Source: Bacteroidia bacterium (lineage in GTDB: Bacteria; Bacteroidota; Bacteroidia; J057). Taken from it: DNA of 64,000 bases. Location of the stretch: NCBI GenBank assembly GCA_030430575.1, contig JAUIKF010000034.1:1-64000 (forward strand), in the 5' to 3' direction. Positions within the stretch are counted from its first letter, which is position 1, and each line of letters begins with the position of its first letter. This document shows, piece after piece, positions 9,042-17,292 of the stretch. A program made the position numbers and the translations under genes. Under the pieces are notes generated by a model, which did not search any database, was not told the origin of the DNA, and saw only the letters and a program-made list of their open reading frames with translations.

Positions 9042-9784
9042 AAGCAATGATATATGCAGCGGGACTAGGCACGCGGCTACGCCCTTTGACCAATGATAAG
9101 CCCAAGGCCATGGTCGAAGCAGCAGGCAAACCCTTGCTCGAATGGGCCATTCTTAGACTGATCAGTTTTGGATACACTCAAATAATCATTAATGTCCATC
9201 ATTTTGGACAGTCTATTGTAGACTTTATCACACAGAAAGAATCCTTTGGCATCGAGATCATGATTTCCGATGAGCGTGACCAATTATTGGATACAGGGGG
9301 TGGATTAAAGAATGCGAGTGTCTATTTTCAGGACGATCGTGCGCCATTTCTTCTCACAAATGTGGACATATTAACCGATATGGACCTTTGGGATTTTCGT
9401 AAAATCCATGAAAAATCTAACGCCCTTGCTACCCTGGCCGTCCGGAATCGCACCACCTCACGCTACCTTTTATTTGACCAGAAAAACCAACTTTGTGGCT
9501 GGAAGAATGTCCGAACAAACGAATTAAAAATAAGCAAACCGACTACAGAGAACCCTAACCCACTGGCATTCAGTGGCATACAAATGGTTGACCCATCCAT
9601 CTTTCCTCTCATCTCTGAGGAAGGCGTCTTCTCTACAATCCCATTATACTTGCGTCTAGCCCAGAATCACACGATTATAGGCCATAATCACGATCAGGAC
9701 TTCTGGTTAGATGTTGGCAAGCCCGAACAGTTGGCAGAGGGAGATTTTATTTTACGACAAGGTGTAAAGAAAATCTTACATTAA
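9038..9784 (+). CDS. murU: MurU-like sugar-1-phosphate nucleotidyltransferase
   Basis: The 248-aa protein begins at the ATG that overlaps the kinase stop (ATGA); an ATG 12 bp upstream is less likely. It starts with the nucleotidyltransferase signature AAGLGTRLRPLT followed by KPKAMV, the triphosphate and uracil-binding loop, and continues with NVDILTD (metal-binding Asp) and DVGKPEQL near the end. Size and the lack of a left-handed helix domain match MurU (MurNAc-1-phosphate uridylyltransferase) rather than GlmU or RmlA. Together with the upstream AmgK-like kinase it would make UDP-MurNAc from recycled MurNAc, bypassing de novo synthesis. Family is secure; exact sugar is inferred from the pair. 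Confidence 0.8.
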   Translation: MKAMIYAAGLGTRLRPLTNDKPKAMVEAAGKPLLEWAILRLISFGYTQIIINVHHFGQSIVDFITQKESFGIEIMISDERDQLLDTGGGLKNASVYFQDDRAPFLLTNVDILTDMDLWDFRKIHEKSNALATLAVRNRTTSRYLLFDQKNQLCGWKNVRTNELKISKPTTENPNPLAFSGIQMVDPSIFPLISEEGVFSTIPLYLRLAQNHTIIGHNHDQDFWLDVGKPEQLAEGDFILRQGVKKILH

Positions 9785-9902
9785 GGAAAGATTAAATTTT
9801 GTCACCAAGTATTAAAATGTACTAAAAATCCTACATGGACCAGTTACTCGGCACGTAAAATGCACATAGAAGGATGTAACCACAAACTTCAGTTGCACAG
9901 CC

Positions 9903-10193
9903 ATGAAAACGTCCATCCAAATCCAACGACTAAACGCCACGCTCCGGCTCTTTCTGGAGCGCCTCACGCTTGAGCTTAGCGGCACACAGGAATTATTTGC
10001 CCTTTTAGCCAAATCTGCCAAACAGCCCCTTACCGAATCTGAAAAGATTCAAGTCCGCAGTCTTTCGCTAAATCTCCTGAAGATCGCTACAGTTTTGATC
10101 CTGCTCGTTTTGCCTTTCAGCTTTGTGACCATGCCTTTGATTTATAAGGTGGTACCAAAGCACGTGTTGATGCCCAGTGCTTTTCTTTCTTAA
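9903..10193 (+). CDS. Small LETM1-like membrane protein
   Basis: The 96-aa protein ends in a segment (about 45-94) with a basic stretch, one hydrophobic helix rich in Val/Leu/Pro and the ending 'LPFSF..MPLIYKVVPKHVLMPSAF'. That pattern resembles the membrane helix and the 'P.LLPS.F' motif of LETM1, the mitochondrial cation/ribosome-binding family; short LETM1-like proteins occur in Bacteroidota. The ribosome-binding domain is absent. It is a tentative family assignment from the motif alone. Its TAA and the TAA of the convergent MazG-like gene share the palindrome TTAA. Confidence 0.55.
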   Translation: MKTSIQIQRLNATLRLFLERLTLELSGTQELFALLAKSAKQPLTESEKIQVRSLSLNLLKIATVLILLVLPFSFVTMPLIYKVVPKHVLMPSAFLS

Positions 10194-10519
10194 CCCCATG
10201 ATCTTTTGGCATTGATCTCCTCTTTTTCCCGAAAAGCATTTTCAAGGTCTACATCAAACCGGTTGGCAAGATCGAGCAGGTAGCTCAAGACATCGGCAAA
10301 TTCATGTTCCAGCTCAAATGGCTCCCGTGATTTGCCCTGCTCAGCAAACAACTCCCGACGGTGCCGAATGGCCTTCGCCAATTCTCCCACCTCCTCAGAA
10401 AACAACAGAAACGTCTCTAAATCTGAAGCTTGATCCCAGCCGTGTGCCTTGCACACGGCTTTTGTGTATGCCTGGAGCTGGGGGAGGGTCGGGTTTGGGG
10501 GGAGTTGGGGGAGGTTCAT
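10190..10519 (-). CDS. MazG-like nucleotide pyrophosphohydrolase
   Basis: The 109-aa protein is the size of single-domain MazG/dCTPase-type enzymes. It shows the metal-binding EEVGE (42-46) and the second acidic pair E73/D76 in EHEFADVLSYLLDLANRF, followed by the conserved C-terminal K.E.N..R.W. Such all-alpha NTP pyrophosphatases hydrolyse (d)NTPs to monophosphates and pyrophosphate and act in housecleaning. Its 3' end overlaps the LETM1-like gene by 4 bp on the opposite strand. No partner gene suggests a specific nucleotide. Confidence 0.85.
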   Translation of the reverse strand: MNLPQLPPNPTLPQLQAYTKAVCKAHGWDQASDLETFLLFSEEVGELAKAIRHRRELFAEQGKSREPFELEHEFADVLSYLLDLANRFDVDLENAFREKEEINAKRSWG

Positions 10520-10592
10520 GGTGTTGGGGGGAATTTTGGAGAATCTAGAGAATGAAAGTTACTCTACTAAAGAGTGTATCACTTCCTACCTA

Positions 10593-11177
10593 TCACCTAG
10601 AAATATTTACTAATTGGGGGTACTTATCCTCACACTCCTTTTTAGATAAAATTTTCATCTTAGACCTGTCATAGTCATCACCTTCTTGGCAAAAGAAGGC
10701 TACATCACTAGGTGAAATCAGGTAATCTCCCCCGCTTAAATTACACTCAGGGTGTATGTAGCTAAGTTTCCTTTGGTAGGCCACATCAACAACTGATTGC
10801 AATTCATATTCAGCCATATAAAATACATCACTTGGCTCTATAATTTCTTCAAATAAAAATTGGATGTCCTCTAAAAAACTGAAATAATATGATCTTCCCC
10901 TTGAGATGATGTAGTAAACAAATTCTTCTAAATGATCAATAGTATCAAATTCTCGAAAGTAATAAAATATCGAAGGGATATCAGAATTTAGCATTTTCTC
11001 CAAATACTTTCTGAGAAGCATTTCAAAAAAAATTAAATGGTATAAGTCTTCTTCAGCTAATTTTTGAATGAGGAAATCGTTTGCCTGACTTTTGCTCGCT
11101 TTTAAGGCAGACTCATCAATAACATCCCAAAAAAAGTCTTCATGCTGAATTAATCCATTTTTTAAAAAAGCTTTCAT
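10593..11177 (-). CDS. DUF4240-like protein
   Basis: The 194-aa protein is acidic and aromatic. Its N-terminal part (about 13-130) follows the DUF4240 pattern: FFWDVIDES, an L-rich helix, then 'DTIDHLEEFVYYIISRGRSYY', which matches the 'F.yFr.WLI.rG...Y' block of that family. The C-terminal part reads 'YELQSVVDVAYQRK'. DUF4240 proteins are cytoplasmic and of unknown function; several lie among immunity-type or orphan genes. No signal peptide or membrane segment is visible. The AT-rich, lysine-rich coding sequence differs from the GC-richer neighbours, so it may be acquired. Assignment is by pattern only. Confidence 0.6.
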   Translation of the reverse strand: MKAFLKNGLIQHEDFFWDVIDESALKASKSQANDFLIQKLAEEDLYHLIFFEMLLRKYLEKMLNSDIPSIFYYFREFDTIDHLEEFVYYIISRGRSYYFSFLEDIQFLFEEIIEPSDVFYMAEYELQSVVDVAYQRKLSYIHPECNLSGGDYLISPSDVAFFCQEGDDYDRSKMKILSKKECEDKYPQLVNISR

Positions 11178-11404
11178 ATTATCTATCTAGAGATCAGAAA
11201 AGTAATCTTGGCCCACAAGCTGGCGTGGATTTCGGCTTGAGGGGCTGTCTGTAGGGTAATCCGCGCCTGAGCAGTTTATGCCAAAGTATCAATAACAATT
11301 TTAATCACCTCTATCGGCTCATGCATTTCATTCAACTCAATAATTCGGCTTTCATCTATGTTCAGCCCTTTACCCTTTCTCATATATCTATTATTTCCCT
11401 TTTT
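11178..11404 (-). other. Gap with possible gene remnants
   Basis: The 227 bp between two minus-strand genes holds a 35-codon open frame (start 11383, stop 11276; begins MRKGKGLNIDESRI). Beyond its stop the same frame continues, without an ATG, for about 30 more codons (QARITLQTAP...) to just before the DUF4240-like gene. Another frame across the same DNA also stays open (ADYPTDSPSSRNPRQ). This is compatible with a decayed gene but does not show which frame was coding. Confidence 0.3.
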
Positions 11405-12175
11405 TTAAAGCTTTGGAACCTTTGAAAAAGAAGTGGAAAGAAATTCCGCATATTGTTCTTCTGAAAGTCCAGCTACAAAAAATCCGAAAGAATGTGGTTC
11501 ATTATCTTGAGCCAATTTTCGGCAAAGAATTGAATAGGCTTTTGCTCCACTAAAAAAGCTTGGTAATTTTTCAGGCACCTCGACATCCTGAATGCTTTTT
11601 GTCGAATCGTCCTCAAAAATAAATGGAATCATAGACAATTCTATCTTTGTAATACTTACATGTAAATATGAGTTAAAAGGATCATTAATGGGGATTCTGC
11701 ATTGATGAAACATAACCTCTTTTTCTGTTGCAGGTTTCGTGCTAGAGATAAACCGAAACCCATCATAAGTAAGACATTGATTGATCATCAATTGAGGTGC
11801 ACCATAGGTAACAACCTTATAGCTAAGAACTACCCATTTTTTCCCTTCGAAAGAAAATCCCTCAAAAAGCATCGAGGTGATTTTTTCTTTTTCACTTTTG
11901 GACAAATACTTGGTGTTTATCCGATAGAATAGCGAATCATCTGGCAAATGAATGGTAGGCGTGTCTTTTTCAAAGTTCAGTGTGGTACTTTGTTGTAAGG
12001 CTGCAAGGTGTTGATCAATTTCGCTCACCCAAGTAGGGAAGATATTCTCTGGCATTTCGTCACAAAGGTGATTCATTTTTTCATCGTACACATATCCGTG
12101 TGAATCACATCCCGTAGTATTCCCTATCAGAAAGGAGAGCAGAATCAGCAAACCAAATTTTTCAAAAGTTGTCAT
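11405..12175 (-). CDS. Hypothetical lipoprotein
   Basis: The 256-aa protein has a lipoprotein signal peptide: hydrophobic residues 9-18 followed by the lipobox-like NTTGC with Cys23. The mature part contains no recognised domain. It has regularly spaced aromatic strands and several Cys residues (38, about 133 and 159), which could form disulfides in the periplasm. Lys and Asp residues are common and codon use is AT-rich, as in the upstream DUF4240-like gene on the same strand. The start is 69 bp from the divergent methyltransferase. I do not recognise the family. Confidence 0.65.
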   Translation of the reverse strand: MTTFEKFGLLILLSFLIGNTTGCDSHGYVYDEKMNHLCDEMPENIFPTWVSEIDQHLAALQQSTTLNFEKDTPTIHLPDDSLFYRINTKYLSKSEKEKITSMLFEGFSFEGKKWVVLSYKVVTYGAPQLMINQCLTYDGFRFISSTKPATEKEVMFHQCRIPINDPFNSYLHVSITKIELSMIPFIFEDDSTKSIQDVEVPEKLPSFFSGAKAYSILCRKLAQDNEPHSFGFFVAGLSEEQYAEFLSTSFSKVPKL

Positions 12176-12243
12176 TACTTTGTATTGATGAAATTACCGA
12201 AGGTGTTTTTGTAACGCCACTTCAATTTCCTAAAATTACCTAA

Positions 12244-12939
12244 ATGAACCCCCACCTCCAATCCCTTTTCGCCCAACTCTCCACCCGCTTTGACCTCAAG
12301 CAAGAGACCTTCTACATCGGCAATCACCCATTCCCCCTCTACACCATCTCCAATATCGACCAACTCCTCGATGCCTTGATCGAAAAAGGCGAAGACCACG
12401 AAGATGTCAAAGATGAGCGAATCCCTTACTGGGCGGAGCTGTGGCCTTCGGCGATTGGGATGGGGGAATATTTGGTGGCAAATAGCGAAGTGATTCACGG
12501 CAAAAAAGTGCTGGAAGTAGGCTGTGGCCTTGGCTTTCCAGGCATTGTCGCCCATCATTTGGGCGCAAAGGTGCAGATGACAGATTATCTGCCAGAGGCA
12601 CTCGACCTTGTCCAGCTCAATTGGCAGCTCAATTTTGGGCAAAAAGCAAACGCCAGCCTCTTGGACTGGCGAAATGCAACACCCGAGTTTGCGGCTGATG
12701 TGGTTTTAGCGTCTGATGTCGCATACGAAAAACGGGCGTTTGAGCCGTTGATGGAGGCTTTCCGTGTCTTGGTGCGCCCTAGGGGCAAACTGATTCTCAG
12801 CGAGCCGTCAAGGGCTTGGTCACAGGAGTTTGTTCAACGCCTGAAAACGCTAGGCGAGATTGTGGATCAAAAGGTGTATACACCTGTTTATCGGGGAGTT
12901 AAGAATCGCGTAGCGGTGTATCAAGTTGAAGTTAAGTAA
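12244..12939 (+). CDS. Seven-beta-strand protein methyltransferase (MTase_16 / METTL21-like)
   Basis: The 231-aa protein has the class I SAM methyltransferase core. Motif I is VLEVGCGLGFPG (89-100), motif post-I is TDY (113-115), and 'VVLASDVAYEKRAFEPL' matches the METTL21-type catalytic-strand region. The preceding YWAELWPSA (62-70) is a hallmark of the MTase_16 lysine methyltransferase branch, which includes ETF-beta and eEF1A methyltransferases and bacterial relatives. A protein lysine is the likely acceptor, but a small molecule cannot be excluded. It appears to be transcribed alone. Confidence 0.8.
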   Translation: MNPHLQSLFAQLSTRFDLKQETFYIGNHPFPLYTISNIDQLLDALIEKGEDHEDVKDERIPYWAELWPSAIGMGEYLVANSEVIHGKKVLEVGCGLGFPGIVAHHLGAKVQMTDYLPEALDLVQLNWQLNFGQKANASLLDWRNATPEFAADVVLASDVAYEKRAFEPLMEAFRVLVRPRGKLILSEPSRAWSQEFVQRLKTLGEIVDQKVYTPVYRGVKNRVAVYQVEVK

Positions 12940-12965
12940 GATTATTTCTTTATTCCCTACAGCTC

Positions 12966-13099
12966 AGCTGTCATTTCGACCAACGGGAGAAATCCAACAT
13001 GCTGGTCCATAAGCCCTATCGAAGCACGTGGCTAACCATATAACCAATGCAAAAGGGCGTGTTGGATTTCTCCTCCCTGCGGTCGTCGAAATGACAGCT
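12966..13099. repeat. Long inverted repeat (GTCATTTCGACC...GAGAAATCC type)
   Basis: The left arm (12966-12999, from AGCTGTCATTTCGACC to GAGAAATCCAACA) returns in reverse complement at 13060-13099 with a few small gaps. The 60-nt centre is unique. It lies between the methyltransferase stop and the convergent TonB receptor stop, so it probably acts as a bidirectional termination structure. Repeats containing TCATTTCGAC...AGAAATC are common in Bacteroidota genomes (general knowledge). Confidence 0.8.
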
Positions 13100-13140
13100 T
13101 TGCTGAGATAGAGAAAAATTACTTCCCAGATATTTTACTT

Positions 13141-15510
13141 CTAAAAATGCAGCTTATAGCTCAAAATCGGGATCAAATCCCCCCGTGTATCGTCCACCAT
13201 CTGCTGGGTCCGCGTGTCATAATACCTACTAACAACATTCGTCCGAGCAATCGCATTCTGCACTTCTAGCTTAAAGGTGTGTGTCACCTTCTTTTTATTC
13301 ATCACATAGCTGAGAGACACGTCTGGTCGGAACCAGGTTGGGGCCTGTTCTTCAAATCTTCTGTCCCACTGACGAACCGTGTAGCCCATTGCTTTTGAGG
13401 CTTCAATATCCACGGGCGTATACCTTTTTCCGCCCGCCAAAATGGCACGGAAGCTAGCTGTGATGCGGTTATCGCCGCTTTTACCAACAGGGAATTCCTT
13501 GCCTATCAAGAAATTGCTGATATAATTTCCGTTGTAGCGGGTATTGAACTCCACGCCATCTTTTCCTGTGTATTTGCTTTCAAAGAGCGACCCTGTAAAC
13601 AAGAAGTAGTAGTTGTTGGAGAAAAATTTCTCGAAGGTGACCTCCAAGCCATAATTTTTGCCTGTCCCTTCATTCACAAAATTTTCCGTACTAAATCCTG
13701 CCGTGCTATTGAGGAGGGAGCTTGAGAAAGTGGAATCATCCAATACGGGCACTTGGTAGAGGTCTTGATAATAGGCCTCAATGCGGAAGTGAAGGTCTTT
13801 GCTGAAATTATGGTCATAGCCTGCCACGTAATGACGCGCTTTGATCAAGTCCAGGTCGAGGTTGGGTTGGGTGGTGGTCCCGTCAGGCTGCGTCTGACGT
13901 GCCAAGAAGACAGCCAGGTCAGGCCTACGGCTATGCACCCCAAATCCTGCGCTGAAGTAGCCTTTGGGAGAAACCTGGTATTTCAGGCTGGCCCGTGGCT
14001 CAATAGACAATTTGTCATTGAGCCCAAAGTACATGGCATGTAGGCCCGCATTGACAGAGAGCTTGTCATTGAAGCGGTAGCGATAGGTAGCAAAACCTTG
14101 CCAAGTCGTCGCACTTCCTCTTTCAGCTAAATCAGTCACAAAGAGGTTGGTACTGTCGTCGAGTTCCGCTGCATTCAAGTCAAATGACTGAAGGGTATAA
14201 TACACTCCTGCTTTCAGCAAGTTCTTTGCGTTAAATTTGTGCGTAACAGCTGTCTGGATTTTAGTGGAATAATTTTGAAAATCTTCTTTATAGTCCAAAA
14301 CAAACTGATTGTCAGGGAAAATAGATTCGTTTTCGTAGCCAATGCTTGAAGCTGTGAAGGCAGCATTGGTATTCAGTACCGTTTTATTTCCCAATAGAAT
14401 CCTATGCTTCACTCCCCCAGCAGCCATATTGGAAACAAATCGATCTTTCCAGACGGTTCCTATCGTACTGTCAGCCCGAAAGCCTTCTCCCTCTTCATCT
14501 ATGGAACTCAATCCGCCGATGCCCCATACAGAGAAATTGCCGTATTTGGTGGTGGGTAAATGAAGCTTAAAGGACAAGTCCTGAAAGACCGGAATCGCTC
14601 CTCCAACAATATTGAGTACCCCAATATTGTTCAAAATAGCGAGGGTAGAATAGCGATAATTCACGAGGTAAGAACCATCATACCCTTTTTTGAATGGCCC
14701 TTCAGCGGCGAAGTCCAAGCCAAGGACACCTGCCTGGAAAGCATATTCATGCTGCTCGTTGTTTCCCTTGCGCAGGCGAATGTCAAACACGCCTGATAGT
14801 GCATTGCCATACTCAGCCTGAAAGGCGCCGGTAGAGAAATCAGAATTGGCAAGCATATTGGAACTTAGGATACTCACAGCTCCACTGGAAGCCCCTTGGT
14901 CTGTAAAGTGGTTGGGGCTAGGCACCTCTACGCCCTCAATGCGCCACAACATAAATCGAGGCGAATTGCCGCGAATGATGATCTCATTATTGGCGTCGTC
15001 ATCCCCAGCTGACACCCCAGCGAAAGAAAGTGCCATACGCGAGGGATCATCGATACTGCCCGCATAACGCTTAGTCTCTTCGGTTGTAAAAGCACGGGTA
15101 CTCACAACTGAAAGCTCATTAATACTAGCCGCCTTATCATCCTCTCCTGCCGTGATCACAACCGCATCGACTTCCATGACAGATTCTAGCATATCAATCG
15201 TCAATACCTGTTCCTTGGCAGAGGTGATGACAATATTGGGCAAAGTCTGGGACTCATAGCCCAAGTAGGAGATCACCAAGGTGTGACGCCCTAGCGGGAT
15301 TTTGTCAATTCGAAAACTTCCGTTTTCTTCTGTATAGGCGCCCATCTTCAGAGCGGGAATACTTACCGTCGCACCGGCCAAGGGAAGCTTGGTATCAGCA
15401 TCCTGGACGGTTCCACGAATCGTTTGAGTTAATATTTGGCCTTGGGCCAGATTGGGTAGAAATCCTAGAAAAAGACATAGGAATCCTAGGATAAAGAATG
15501 GGGTTCTCAT
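13141..15510 (-). CDS. TonB-dependent receptor with carboxypeptidase-regulatory-like domain
   Basis: The 789-aa protein has a signal peptide (about 1-24), a CarboxypepD_reg-like domain (about 30-115, starting TIRGTVQDADTKLPLAGATV), a plug (about 120-270, with IIIRGNSPRFMLWRIEGVEV and 'FSTGAFQAEYGNALSGVFDIRLRKG') and a 500-residue barrel ending in Phe. The plug form, with a .GNS.R. loop and AEYGNALSG, is typical of the Bacteroidota receptors without SusD. It should carry an unknown ligand across the outer membrane by TonB energy. It is monocistronic; upstream lies the large palindromic element at 15630-15838. Confidence 0.9.
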   Translation of the reverse strand: MRTPFFILGFLCLFLGFLPNLAQGQILTQTIRGTVQDADTKLPLAGATVSIPALKMGAYTEENGSFRIDKIPLGRHTLVISYLGYESQTLPNIVITSAKEQVLTIDMLESVMEVDAVVITAGEDDKAASINELSVVSTRAFTTEETKRYAGSIDDPSRMALSFAGVSAGDDDANNEIIIRGNSPRFMLWRIEGVEVPSPNHFTDQGASSGAVSILSSNMLANSDFSTGAFQAEYGNALSGVFDIRLRKGNNEQHEYAFQAGVLGLDFAAEGPFKKGYDGSYLVNYRYSTLAILNNIGVLNIVGGAIPVFQDLSFKLHLPTTKYGNFSVWGIGGLSSIDEEGEGFRADSTIGTVWKDRFVSNMAAGGVKHRILLGNKTVLNTNAAFTASSIGYENESIFPDNQFVLDYKEDFQNYSTKIQTAVTHKFNAKNLLKAGVYYTLQSFDLNAAELDDSTNLFVTDLAERGSATTWQGFATYRYRFNDKLSVNAGLHAMYFGLNDKLSIEPRASLKYQVSPKGYFSAGFGVHSRRPDLAVFLARQTQPDGTTTQPNLDLDLIKARHYVAGYDHNFSKDLHFRIEAYYQDLYQVPVLDDSTFSSSLLNSTAGFSTENFVNEGTGKNYGLEVTFEKFFSNNYYFLFTGSLFESKYTGKDGVEFNTRYNGNYISNFLIGKEFPVGKSGDNRITASFRAILAGGKRYTPVDIEASKAMGYTVRQWDRRFEEQAPTWFRPDVSLSYVMNKKKVTHTFKLEVQNAIARTNVVSRYYDTRTQQMVDDTRGDLIPILSYKLHF

Positions 15511-15629
15511 CGTTTGTTTTAGTTAAAGCGTGATATGATCAGATAAGCACAAAGGAAATGGTGCGCTTGTCAAAATGGGCAATAGAATGCCCTGAGAACC
15601 CATAATTGGGGAATGAAGGGGGGAGAACG

Positions 15630-15838
15630 CGTAGCGAGAGAGACCGCTCGCCCTGCGGGCTCGCTACGAGATCGTTCGTCGCGGGCTCCTCTCTGCGAGA
15701 TCGCTCGGCTCGAAGACTCACCGAGCTACGAGACTAAAGGCAATTTTTCTTGTCTCGTAGCGAGTCTTCGAGCGGTCTCGGTTCTCGTAGTGAGCGCAGC
15801 GAACGGTCTCAAAGCGAGCCCGCAGGGCGAGCGGTCTC
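15630..15838. repeat. Modular palindromic element A (GAGACC family)
   Basis: Read on the minus strand from 15838, the element is a series of 23-28 nt modules. Each starts GAGACC/GAGATC and ends CTCGCTAC or CTCACTAC; one contains the core TCGAAGACTCGC. A central stem-loop follows (GAGAC, an A-rich then CCTTTA loop, GTCTC; about 15732-15757), then the same module types in reverse complement. The overall form is a mosaic inverted repeat of about 210 bp. The first and second units each contain TGAGACC, and the second provides the stop codon of the DJ-1-like gene. Related elements lie at 37315-37517 and 51033-51098. Confidence 0.85.
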
Positions 15839-16567
15839 AATCACCGCCGGCACCTTATTCACTTCCCAGTCGATGACCATGCCCCGTGCAATGCCATCTG
15901 CAGCTTTTTTACCATAGAGCAATTCCACCAAGTAGAGCGATGCCTCAAAAGACTTGGCGCCGCCAGCCGAGGTCACAAATTTGCCATCGTGTACAAAAAG
16001 GACATCCTTATGCACCTTGAGGTGAGGAAACATTTTTTTATACTTTTCAATATCCCCTGGGAAGGTCGTAGAAGCAACATTATCCAATAGGCCTGCTTTC
16101 GCCAACACAAAAGCCCCATCACATAAAGATAAGACAAATTTCGCTTGTGTGCCTGTTTTTTGGACAAAATCAATCATCACACTGTCTTCCAAATCTGTAT
16201 CCAGATGATGTTCTGCACTGGGGACTACAAGCACGTCGATTAACGGTAGGCTATCATTTAGGTAGTCGTAATCTGGCAAAATTGCAAGCCCCTCAAAAGT
16301 TTTGATTGGGGTTTTATCTTTTGCGACAGTAAATACCTTCATGCCATGGGGATGGTGAAAAATGGTATGCTGAAAGATGTCCATTGGCGCGGTGAGCTCG
16401 GTATTGTACACACCTTCCATGATCAAAAATGCCACATTCCATTGCTTGGTAGGTGGTTCTACCTTGGGGAAGAGGAATGGCAAGCGCTCCTGTTTAGAAG
16501 TTTGTGGAGTGGTTTCGCAAGCCGAAACGATGAAGAAAAGGGGGATCAGGTAGAGGATTGGTTTCAT
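15809..16567 (-). CDS. DJ-1/PfpI-family lipoprotein (AraC-type GATase1 domain)
   Basis: The 252-aa protein has a lipobox (IVSAC, Cys17), so it is probably a membrane-anchored periplasmic protein. Residues 43-240 form a DJ-1/PfpI domain with the conserved Glu57 and the nucleophile Cys149 in LSLCDGAF. The sequence resembles the ligand-binding half of GATase1-AraC regulators, but no HTH is present. Enzymatic role is unknown. The last nine residues (ETARPAGSL) are translated from palindromic element A. The first TGAGACC of that element is out of frame, so translation runs on to the second TGAGACC copy. The native end was probably near 'PAVI'. Confidence 0.8.
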   Translation of the reverse strand: MKPILYLIPLFFIVSACETTPQTSKQERLPFLFPKVEPPTKQWNVAFLIMEGVYNTELTAPMDIFQHTIFHHPHGMKVFTVAKDKTPIKTFEGLAILPDYDYLNDSLPLIDVLVVPSAEHHLDTDLEDSVMIDFVQKTGTQAKFVLSLCDGAFVLAKAGLLDNVASTTFPGDIEKYKKMFPHLKVHKDVLFVHDGKFVTSAGGAKSFEASLYLVELLYGKKAADGIARGMVIDWEVNKVPAVIETARPAGSL

Positions 16568-16594
16568 GGGAGTAAGATATGGAAAATTGCCGTG

Positions 16595-16630
16595 AGACCC
16601 CGAAGGTTTTGGAAACCTTCGGGGTCTTTT
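16595..16630. terminator. Hairpin between two minus-strand genes
   Basis: AGACCCCGAAGGTTT (16595-16609) pairs perfectly with AAACCTTCGGGGTCT (16613-16627) around a 3-nt loop. The T-run follows on the plus strand; on the minus strand, where both flanking genes lie, there is no T-run. It may still end the HAD phosphatase transcript, whose stop is only a few bases away at 16636. Confidence 0.7.
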
Positions 16631-16635
16631 TGCCC

Positions 16636-17292
16636 CTATTTTTTCTCCAACACATGAAGCAATTCTCCGAATTCTTCACATATCATCAATGGGCTATATT
16701 CAGCAAAATCCTCCCTCTTAGTCACTCCAGTAAGCACAGCCACAAATGCTACCCCTGCATTGCGTGCCGTTTTAGCATCTGTGGTGCTATCACCAATATA
16801 CAGGGTTTCATTTTTTGTCACACTCAACACTTCCATAGCATGGAGAAGTCCCATGGGAGATGGCTTATTCTCCGCGACCTCATCTCCACCGATTACCACA
16901 CGAAAGTATTTTTTCAGGTCAAATTTTTCCAACACTTCTTCTATTCTAATCCGCGTTTTGGTAGAAACTATTCCCATGAAGTGTCCTGCCTGACCGAGTT
17001 CGTCCAGGGCTGTGCTTACGCCTGGCAGCAGCTTGGTCTCCCCAGTCATTATGCCAGCAGCATTGGCCTTATACTTATCTTTAAACAACTCACTATCAGC
17101 ATGATATACTTCAGGCACAAACCTTCGAAACATCTTCTCCAAAGGTAGGCCAATGGTAGGCAAAATCACCTCCTCCCCTACTGGGTCATGTCCCATTTGC
17201 ACCAGGGTTTGATTGGTGCTATCTATAATTCCGCTAGAGGCATCCACTAGGGTAAAATCAAAATCAAAGATTAATGTCTGAAGTCTATTCAT
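16636..17292 (-). CDS. HAD-superfamily phosphatase (phosphoglycolate-phosphatase-like)
   Basis: The 218-aa protein shows HAD motif I DFDFTLVD (nucleophile Asp10, acid/base Asp12), a helical C1 cap (about 20-85), motif II Ser in GIVSTKTR, motif III Lys in ENKPSPMGL and motif IV IGDSTTDAKTARNAG. This is the Gph/PpaX/beta-phosphoglucomutase-type group; loop features suit a small phosphate ester such as 2-phosphoglycolate or pyrophosphate. Family is certain, substrate is not. It is transcribed alone toward the DJ-1 gene. Confidence 0.88.
   Translation of the reverse strand: MNRLQTLIFDFDFTLVDASSGIIDSTNQTLVQMGHDPVGEEVILPTIGLPLEKMFRRFVPEVYHADSELFKDKYKANAAGIMTGETKLLPGVSTALDELGQAGHFMGIVSTKTRIRIEEVLEKFDLKKYFRVVIGGDEVAENKPSPMGLLHAMEVLSVTKNETLYIGDSTTDAKTARNAGVAFVAVLTGVTKREDFAEYSPLMICEEFGELLHVLEKK

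Noticed and set aside
12175-12642. 155-codon minus-strand frame over the methyltransferase
   Set aside because: Methyltransferase motifs are on the plus strand; the minus frame has no recognisable features.
15630-15838. Repeated GAGACC units considered as a CRISPR-like array
   Set aside because: The units differ in length, occur in both orientations and have no unique spacers; no cas genes are present.
16579-17148. 189-codon plus-strand frame over the HAD phosphatase
   Set aside because: HAD motifs on the minus strand are complete; the plus frame starts within the hairpin and shows no family.
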